Assembly: GCF_012034175.1 (NCBI RefSeq) | Contig: NZ_JAATEJ010000001.1 | Span: 620,001-684,000 of the forward strand | DNA length: 64,000 nt | DNA from: Actinacidiphila epipremni | GTDB lineage: Bacteria > Actinomycetota > Actinomycetes > Streptomycetales > Streptomycetaceae | Direction: 5' to 3' | Shown: positions 58,370 through 64,000 of the stretch, piece after piece | How the letters are laid out: the number at the start of each line of letters is the position of its first letter | Numbering within the stretch: position 1 is the first letter of the stretch | Notes under the pieces: model-generated | What the model was told of the DNA's origin: nothing | The model's input: only the letters and a program-made list of their open reading frames with translations | Database searches by the model: none | Program-made: the position numbers and the translations under genes

Positions 58370-58415
58370 GTAGTACGTGCCACAAACTACCGTCGAAGTA
58401 GTACGCGGCACAAAC
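58370..58415. promoter_or_regulatory. Two 18-bp direct repeats in a divergent promoter
   Basis: GTAGTACGTGCCACAAAC (58370-58387) and GTAGTACGCGGCACAAAC (58398-58415) are 28 bp apart and differ at two positions. A TTGACG (58365-58370) with TACCGT 17 bp further on could be the promoter of the plus-strand gene. The repeats overlap it, so MarR binding would block transcription. Confidence 0.75.
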
Positions 58416-58450
58416 CATACGCCGGCCCCATCACCACCCGGAGACCCGCC

Positions 58451-59413
58451 ATGCACGCAGCCCTCGTCCGCTCCTTCGACGCCCCGCCCCGCTACGAGAC
58501 CGTCGAAGCCCCCACCCCCCGCACCGAGGACCACGTCCTCGTCGACGTCCTCGCCGCCGGCCTCCACCCCCGCGTCCGCTCGGACGCGAACGGCAGCCAC
58601 TACACCACCTCCGCCGGCAAGCTCCCTTTCGTCCCCGGCATCGACGCCGTCGGCCGCACGGAGGACGGCGAACTCCTCTACTTCGTCGCCCCCGACGACG
58701 TCCCCGGCACGATGGCCGGCAAAGCCCTCGCCGACCGCCGCCGCGCGGTCGTACTGCCCGCCGGTACGGACCCGGTCGCGGTCGCCGCGGCCATGAACCC
58801 GGGCATGTCCTCCTGGGTCGCCCTGCGCCGCCGCGCCCACCTCGAACCCGGCGGCAAAGTCCTGATCCTCGGCGCCACCGGCAACGCCGGCATGCTCGCC
58901 GTCCAGATCGCCAAGCACCTCGGCGCCGGCGAGGTCGTCGCCGCCGGCCGTAACGCCGCCCGGCTCGCCCTGCTGCCCGGCCTCGGCGCCGACGCCACCG
59001 TCCCGCTGGCCGGCGACCCGGCCGCGACCGCCGACGCCCTCGGCCGTGACGCAGGCGACGCCGACGTCGTCCTGGACTACCTCTGGGGCCCGGTCACCGA
59101 GAGCGCGATGCGCGCCGTCCTCACCGCCCGCCCCGACCGCGCCAAGCCCCTCGCGTGGGTGCAGATCGGCGCGGTCGCGGGCCCCGGCATCACCCTGCCC
59201 TCCGCGCTGCTGCGCGGCGCCGCCCTCCAGCTCACCGGCAGCGGCCAGGGCTCGGTCAGCACCGCCGGCATCCTCGCCGAACTCCCCGCGCTCGCCGCCC
59301 ACATCACCTCCGGGCGGCTGGCGGTCACCCCCGTGCCCGTACCGCTCAAGGACGTCGAGTCCGCGTGGACGTCCCCCGCCGCGCCCGGCCACCGCGTCGT
59401 CCTCACACCCTGA
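58451..59413 (+). CDS. Zinc-free quinone-oxidoreductase-like MDR protein
   Basis: ATG 58451 gives 320 residues. It has the MDR fold: an N-terminal GroES-like part (VRSFDAPPRYETVEAPTPRTEDHVLVDVLAAGLHPR, FVPGIDAVGR) and a cofactor domain with VLILGATGNAGMLAVQIAKHLGAGEVVAAGRN. The Cys/His zinc ligands of alcohol dehydrogenases are missing, as in quinone oxidoreductases. It should reduce an enone or quinone with NADPH. Regulation by the divergent MarR gene is very likely given the promoter repeats. Confidence 0.88.
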   Translation: MHAALVRSFDAPPRYETVEAPTPRTEDHVLVDVLAAGLHPRVRSDANGSHYTTSAGKLPFVPGIDAVGRTEDGELLYFVAPDDVPGTMAGKALADRRRAVVLPAGTDPVAVAAAMNPGMSSWVALRRRAHLEPGGKVLILGATGNAGMLAVQIAKHLGAGEVVAAGRNAARLALLPGLGADATVPLAGDPAATADALGRDAGDADVVLDYLWGPVTESAMRAVLTARPDRAKPLAWVQIGAVAGPGITLPSALLRGAALQLTGSGQGSVSTAGILAELPALAAHITSGRLAVTPVPVPLKDVESAWTSPAAPGHRVVLTP

Positions 59414-59437
59414 CCGCAACCCCCGGAAGGGACCCGC

Positions 59438-60850
59438 TCACAGCCGGGTCACCATCAGCGACACGTCGTCCTGCTGCCCGTCCGGATTCGCCATCTCCGC
59501 CAGCAGCCCGTCCGCCAGCTCCTCCGGCGGCAGCCCCCGCATCCCGCGCATCGCCCCGACCAGCCGGTCCAGCCCGACGTCGATGTCCTCGGTGCGCCGC
59601 TCCACCAGCCCGTCCGTGTACATCACCAGCGTGTCGCCCCGCCGGTATTCGACCGTCGCCTGGGGTCTGGGCACATGCTCGAACCGCACACCCAGCGGCG
59701 GGTCGGTCGCGCCGTCCAGGAAGACGTACGAGCCGTCCGCGCGCATCAGCACCGGCGGCAGATGGCCGGCGTTGCTGTACATCAGCAGCCTGCTGGCCGG
59801 ATACACCTGGCAGGCGAACGTGGTCGTCGCCATCGCGCCCTTCTGCGCCCTCGCGTACAGCCCCAGCGTCTCCAGCGCCCCGCTCGGCCCGTCCGCGACC
59901 CGCATCGCCGCGCTCAGCGCGCTGCGCAGCATGCCCATGACGCTCGCCGCGTCCACGCCGTGCCCGACGACGTCCCCGACCGTCAACCCGAGCCGCCCGC
60001 CCGGCAGATCGACCACGTCGTACCAGTCGCCGCACGCGTTCAGCTCGCGCAGCGCGGGGCGGTAGCGCACCGCGATCTCCGGGTGGTCGGCCAGGTCGGG
60101 CGTGGCGAGCATCGCCTGCTGGAGGGTGAGCGCGAGATCCCGGGTGCGGCTGGTCATCTCCTGGAGCCGGGCGTTGGCCTCCTGCAACTCCCGCGCCCGG
60201 GTGAACAGTTCCGCGCGCGGCGCCTTCACCTGCTCGCCGTCCGCGACCGGTTCGACGCCCTCGCGCTCCCACCGCACGAACGCCGTGACGTCGTCGATAC
60301 GGTGGACGATCAGCTCCACCCGGCCCTCCGGGCCGATGATCGGCCGGTTGGTGACGTTCCACCAGCGCGGCTCGAACTCGCCGGGGCGGTTGGGGTTCGG
60401 GATCGCGAAACGGTGCAGCAGGAGCATGTTCTGCCGGCCGGTCCGCAGCGCCAGCTCCAGCCCCTGGCGCTGCGCCTCGGCGCCCTGCGAGGTGGGCTCG
60501 TCGGGGTCGGGCGGATAGGCCTCGAAGAAGTCCGTGCCGGCCAGCTCCGCCGCCGTCCGGCCGGTGACCTCCGTATACGCCTCGTTGAGGGTGACGATGC
60601 GGAGGTCGCGGTCGAGGACGACGCAGGCCGCCGGGACGGCGGTGAACAGCGCTTTGTAGTCCAGCGTGTCCGCAGCCGGGCCCCGGCGCCCGCCGCCCTT
60701 GCCGTGGCCGCCGCCGGACGCGCTGCCGCCGCCGCCCGCGCTCTCCCTGCCCGCGCCGTCCCGGCCCGTACCGTCCGCGCTGCCCGCGCCCGTACCGTCC
60801 GCACCGCCCGTCGCCACCACCGCGCCGCCGCCTCCCTCCCGCATCCGCAT
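59438..60850 (-). CDS. PAS/SpoIIE-type PP2C phosphatase
   Basis: The start is uncertain. ATG 60850 gives 470 residues, and the ribosome site is weak. A Gly-rich lead is followed by a PAS domain (about 60-185) with YKALFTAVPAACVVLDRDLRIVTLNEAYTEVTGR, a short coiled coil (LQEANARLQEMTSRTRDL), and the PP2C-like SpoIIE domain (about 240-470): CGDWYDVVDLPGGRLGLTVGDVVGHG, with metal-binding Asp, then YTDGLVERR and DGQQDDVSLMV. Such proteins dephosphorylate anti-anti-sigma factors. The PAS domain would sense a signal inside the cell. The partner is not encoded here. Confidence 0.88.
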   Translation of the reverse strand: MRMREGGGGAVVATGGADGTGAGSADGTGRDGAGRESAGGGGSASGGGHGKGGGRRGPAADTLDYKALFTAVPAACVVLDRDLRIVTLNEAYTEVTGRTAAELAGTDFFEAYPPDPDEPTSQGAEAQRQGLELALRTGRQNMLLLHRFAIPNPNRPGEFEPRWWNVTNRPIIGPEGRVELIVHRIDDVTAFVRWEREGVEPVADGEQVKAPRAELFTRARELQEANARLQEMTSRTRDLALTLQQAMLATPDLADHPEIAVRYRPALRELNACGDWYDVVDLPGGRLGLTVGDVVGHGVDAASVMGMLRSALSAAMRVADGPSGALETLGLYARAQKGAMATTTFACQVYPASRLLMYSNAGHLPPVLMRADGSYVFLDGATDPPLGVRFEHVPRPQATVEYRRGDTLVMYTDGLVERRTEDIDVGLDRLVGAMRGMRGLPPEELADGLLAEMANPDGQQDDVSLMVTRL

Positions 60851-61151
60851 CCACCGGCGAGTCAACCCGCGCCGCCGCCCCGCCCCGCGCAGGCGACCCG
60901 CGACGCGCCCGTACTGCGCCCGTACAGCGCATTGGCCGCGCGGACGGCCACCGCCCCCACCTGCGGAAACTGACGTAACTCTTGCCACGCACGTGACGGC
61001 CCCTTACCTTCCTTGTTTCGAAGCAGTTGTGGGAGCGCTCCCACTCGGATCGAATGGCATCGAACCCGGATCGAAACGAGATCGAACGGAGCCCGCCCGC
61101 ACCGCGCTTGCTCAATCCCCCCCACCTCCGTGCCTGTCGGAAAGGACAAGC
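60851..61151. other. Intergenic region with cellulase promoter
   Basis: This gap between the phosphatase start and the GH12 gene is GC-rich on the left. On the right it holds an AT-richer promoter area with a CebR-type palindrome. No gene is supported. Confidence 0.5.
61029..61044. promoter_or_regulatory. CebR-type operator
   Basis: GTGGGAGCGCTCCCAC is a perfect palindrome that contains TGGGAGCGCTCCCA, the binding site of the cellobiose-responsive repressor CebR. It lies 107 bp upstream of the GH12 start, so the cellulase should be induced by cello-oligosaccharides. Confidence 0.92.
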
Positions 61152-62423
61152 ATGAAGTCGATACGGCAAGCTCTCCGCTCCACGCGCCGAACGGCCGTCG
61201 CCGCCCTCGCGGCCCTCGGCCTCGGCATCGGCGGCCTGGTCACCCTGACCGTCGCGCCCGCCGCGCACGCCGACACCCAGATCTGCGACCAGTACGGCTC
61301 GACGACCGTCGGCGGCAAGTACGTCGTCCAGAACAACCGCTGGGGCACCACCGAGCAGCAGTGCATCAACGTCACCAGCAGCGGTTTCCAGGTCACCACG
61401 GCCGACGGCTCGGTCGCGACCAACGGCGCGCCCAAGTCGTACCCGTCGATCTACAACGGCTGCCACTACAAGAACTGCTCGCCCGGCACCAACCTGCCCG
61501 CGCAGCTCAGCGCGATCAGCAGCGCGCCGACCAGCATCTCGTACGGCTACGTCAGCAACGCCGTCTTCGACGCGGCCTACGACATCTGGCTGGACCCGAC
61601 CGCGAAGACGGACGGCGTCAACAAGACCGAGATCATGGTGTGGTTCAACCATGTCGGCTCGATCCAGCCGGTCGGCTCCAAGGTCGGCACCGCGAACGTC
61701 GCCGGCCGCAGCTGGGACGTGTGGACCGGCAACAACGGCGGCAACGACGTGATCTCCTTCGTCGCGCCCTCGGCGATCGACAGCTGGAGCTTCGACGTCA
61801 AGGCGTTCGCGAACGAGACGATCAGCCGCGGCCTGGCGCAGAGCAACTGGTACCTGACCAGCGTGCAGGCCGGCTTCGAGCCGTGGCAGAACGGCGCGGG
61901 CCTGGCCGTCAACTCCTTCTCGTCCTCGGTCAACACCGGCGGCGGCTCGACCAACGGCGGCACCACCAACGGCGGTACGACGTCCGGCACGACCAACGGC
62001 GGTACGTCCAGCGGTACGACGTCCGGTACGACCTCGGGCACGACGTCCGGCACGACCTCCGGCACCACCAACGGCGGCCAGACCGGCGGCAGCACGGGCG
62101 GCAACGGCTCCTCGTCCTGCAAGGTGACGTACGCGGCGCAGACCTGGAACGGCGGCTTCACGGCGAACGTCACGATCGCCAACACCGGCTCCAGCGCGGT
62201 CAACGGCTGGAAGCTCGGCTTCACGCTGCCGTCCGGCCAGAGCGTCACCAGCGCCTGGAACGCCTCCCTGAGCCCCACCTCCGGCGCCGTCACGGCCACG
62301 AACCTCTCCTACAACGCGGCCATCCCGGCCGGCGGCTCCCAGTCCTTCGGCTTCCAGGGCTCCGCCACCGGCAGCACGGCCTCCCCGACCAGCTTCACCC
62401 TCAACGGCACCCCCTGCTCCTGA
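61152..62423 (+). CDS. Secreted endoglucanase: GH12 with CBM2
   Basis: ATG 61152 follows GGAAAGGA, and the product has 423 residues. The signal peptide is about 1-40 (RRTAVAALAALGLGIGGLVTLTVAPAAHA). GH12 domain (about 41-258): WGTTEQQCINV, nucleophile Glu160 in NKTEIMVWFNHVG, acid/base Glu243 in GFEPWQNGAGL. A linker (about 261-323) is built of TSGTT and TNGGTT units. The C-terminal CBM2 cellulose-binding domain (about 324-423) has CKVTYAAQTWNGGFTANVTI, WKLGF and a terminal Cys. It hydrolyses beta-1,4-glucan outside the cell and is probably under CebR control. Confidence 0.95.
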   Translation: MKSIRQALRSTRRTAVAALAALGLGIGGLVTLTVAPAAHADTQICDQYGSTTVGGKYVVQNNRWGTTEQQCINVTSSGFQVTTADGSVATNGAPKSYPSIYNGCHYKNCSPGTNLPAQLSAISSAPTSISYGYVSNAVFDAAYDIWLDPTAKTDGVNKTEIMVWFNHVGSIQPVGSKVGTANVAGRSWDVWTGNNGGNDVISFVAPSAIDSWSFDVKAFANETISRGLAQSNWYLTSVQAGFEPWQNGAGLAVNSFSSSVNTGGGSTNGGTTNGGTTSGTTNGGTSSGTTSGTTSGTTSGTTSGTTNGGQTGGSTGGNGSSSCKVTYAAQTWNGGFTANVTIANTGSSAVNGWKLGFTLPSGQSVTSAWNASLSPTSGAVTATNLSYNAAIPAGGSQSFGFQGSATGSTASPTSFTLNGTPCS

Positions 62424-62439
62424 CCCTTCCCCCCACCCC

Positions 62440-62469
62440 GGCGCCGCCCGCCCCACCGCGGGCGGCGCC
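62440..62469. terminator. Terminator hairpin
   Basis: A perfect 12-bp stem (GGCGCCGCCCGC, loop CCCACC, GCGGGCGGCGCC) lies 17 bp after the cellulase stop. Confidence 0.85.
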
Positions 62470-62513
62470 CCGCCATGCCCCTCCCGCCCAGCCCCAAGCC
62501 GCGAGGCGGCACG

Positions 62514-62757
62514 TCACCTCGCCCGGTTCCCCGTGGTCGCGTCCACGATCGCCTTGGACACGGCTGTCGCCGTGGCGGCGTCCGTGGCAAGGCCGGTGAC
62601 GCGTGAGCCGACCGGCGGTCGGCCGCACACAGCGATGTAATGCGCGTTGCCGGGTGGGGAGTCGGTCCCGAACGCCCGGCACAAGTCGTCGCCGACCGTG
62701 ACGACGACGGAACACCGCATCTGGACGAGCGTCGCCAGGTAGGTGCTCGGCGTGACA
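62514..62757 (-). pseudogene. C-terminal remnant of an unidentified gene
   Basis: The minus-strand frame reads sensibly only from about 62757 to the stop at 62514 (about 80 residues: TPSTYLATLVQMRCSVVVTVGDDLCRAFG ... IVDATTGNRAR). Beyond 62757 the same frame runs antisense to the Rhs sequence. The piece has a VVTVGDDL strand-loop that faintly recalls periplasmic-binding-protein folds, but I do not recognise it. It looks like a gene cut off at the junction with the Rhs fragment. Confidence 0.55.
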
Positions 62758-62762
62758 CCCGA

Positions 62763-64000
62763 GGGCAGTGCGAACCTCTCGTCTCGGACGGCGCGAGCAC
62801 GTACGGCTACACCGCCCGCGGCACCACGACGGGATCGACCGTCACAACGACGGGCTTCACCACGGCCTCCGCCTTCGACGCGTTCGGACAGGAGATCAGC
62901 GCCGGCGGCATCACCTACGGCTACGATGCGCTGGGTCGCGCCACGTCGGCAGGCGGCACCCCGCTCGCCTATTCGGGACAGGACAACACCGTCGCCGCGG
63001 ACGGCACCGGCACGTACACCCACGACTCCGGCGGCTCCCTCGTCGCGGTCGCCCCGTCGGCCGCCCCGGCCACCCTGGCGTTCACCGACCTCCACACCGA
63101 CCTGGTCGGCGAATACGCCCCGGACGGCACCGCCCTGACCGGCTCCGCTGCCTACGACCCCTGGGGAACCCCGACCGTTCCCAGCACCCTCGCGGGCAGC
63201 ATCGGCTATCAGAGCGAATACACCGACCCGGCATCCGGCCAGGTCAACATGCACGCCCGCTGGTACACCCCGGCAACCGGCACCTTCATCTCGGCGGACA
63301 CGGCCGAGAACCCGGCAGTCGGCACATCGGCCGCCGCCAACCCCTTCGCCTACGGCAACGCGAGCCCTTTGAACGGCACTGACTCGACGGGGCACAACTG
63401 GGCCGCAGCTCTCGACGCCCTGGAAGGAGTGGCAGGAGCAGAAGCCGCGAACGGCGCAAATGACTGGAATCCTGTCGGGTGGGCCACTGCTGCAGGGATC
63501 GCCGTAGTCGGTGGGGCCTACGTAGGCTACAAGTACTACCAAAGCCACAGCGGGCCCAGCTCGCACACCGCATATGACGACTTTGCCTGGACAAGTTCCA
63601 GCGTCTACTCAAATCCGATTTACACCTATCAGCCATACGCCGCGCCCTCGTTCTACGCCAGATGCGCAAGCGCTTGGTCGCTCGCATGCGATAGCAATTT
63701 CGGTAACCCCGAGAGTTCGCCGAAGGGGACCCACCCTCGCACCCCGCACGGCCTCAACCCCCGCGCGATAGCTGCAGCCGCTGCGGCTGCGGCGGCAGCC
63801 CGAGCGGCAGCGATCAAACACAAAGCCGAGCAACTGACCAAGGCTATCGGCAGCGCCACCCTCACTACCCACTCCAGTGCAGTAGCCGCATCACCCACCA
63901 CTCACATCAACATCCCCGATCTTGGTGATCTCGCCAGGAATGCCGCAGCTGCTGTCAGTGCCGCTAGCACCGCAGTCGCAGTGTGCGTCGTTACTCAGGA
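62763..64000 (+). pseudogene. Rhs/YD-repeat protein, 5'-truncated, running off the window
   Basis: Frame 3 is open from about 62763 to the window end without an upstream start or ribosome site. It reads GASTYGYTARGTTTG, ITYGYDALGR (YD repeats), then the Rhs core end: LTGSAAYDPWGTP, IGYQSEYTDPASGQVNMHARWYTPATGTFISADT and NPFAYGNASPLNGTDSTGH. The variable C-terminal part follows (from NWAAALDALEG), with a hydrophobic segment (ATAAGIAVVGGAYVGYKYY), Ala-rich helices and visibly lower GC content. Rhs proteins carry toxic C-terminal domains used between cells. This copy lacks its N-terminal two thirds or more, so it is probably a displaced tail, a reservoir for tip exchange. The toxin type cannot be judged because the window ends. 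Confidence 0.8.

Noticed and set aside
58341-58418. An upstream ATG extension of the MarR gene.
   Set aside because: It would place coding sequence over the promoter repeats, and a better ribosome site lies before GTG 58340.
62757-63566. A minus-strand frame extending the 62514 remnant through the Rhs region.
   Set aside because: It is antisense to recognisable YD-repeat sequence and has no meaningful motifs beyond 62757.

Overview
This is high-GC actinobacterial DNA, almost certainly from a Streptomyces or a close relative (Streptomycetaceae). The evidence is the strong G/C bias at third codon positions, many GTG starts and ATGA/GTGA gene overlaps, several Xre-DUF5753/DUF397 regulators, and a complete ram/amf-type cluster for a SapB-like lanthipeptide morphogen.

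Layout. 1-3892: the end of a type I-E cas operon (cas1 tail, cas2) and a large CRISPR array (54 repeats, 53 spacers). The repeat orientation and decay pattern indicate that it is read on the minus strand, from a leader at about 3893-4060, toward cas2. 3893-4739: leader, then a stretch with no convincing gene. 4740-19800: housekeeping and envelope genes. These include a DUF4239 protein, a Na+/H+ antiporter, an SDR lacking the YxxxK motif, a family 2B encapsulin shell protein with a cyclic-nucleotide domain, a DedA protein, a TMEM165/GDT1 transporter behind a yybP-ykoY (Mn2+) riboswitch, a HAD phosphatase, a peptidoglycan-binding membrane protein, an MFS exporter with a winged-helix-like tail, and two adjacent proteins sharing a small motif. 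19775-25446: a five-gene, translationally coupled ECF transporter operon with two secreted or surface proteins. 25552-28010: an Xre/DUF397 pair and a second atypical SDR. 28219-35840: the amf (ram) cluster (synthetase, precursor, two ABC half-transporters, regulator). 36133-40176: a TetR regulator facing a glycosyltransferase/methyltransferase/toroid-protein operon, with a KstR-like operator between them. 40191-49037: small membrane proteins, an amidase, methyltransferases, an MFS exporter, an orphan NarL-type regulator, and a 40-residue peptide coupled to a protein-isoaspartate-methyltransferase homologue. 49171-54552: an MFS exporter, a TetR gene with a perfect palindromic operator, an SGNH hydrolase, a P450 and an ASCH protein. 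54700-58340: an ABC exporter with a histidine kinase but no response regulator, then a MarR gene. 58451-62423: an oxidoreductase, a PAS/SpoIIE phosphatase, and a GH12-CBM2 cellulase under a CebR-type box. 62514-64000: two truncated genes meeting at a junction, one of them an Rhs C-terminal part that runs off the window.

The most notable systems are the amf lanthipeptide locus with a TTA (bldA) codon in its synthetase, the encapsulin shell without an adjacent cargo gene, the peptide/PIMT cassette at 45897-47200 that fits the imiditide/pamtide type of RiPP, the Mn riboswitch, and the inverted CRISPR array. Function calls rest on motif reading only. No database search was possible.
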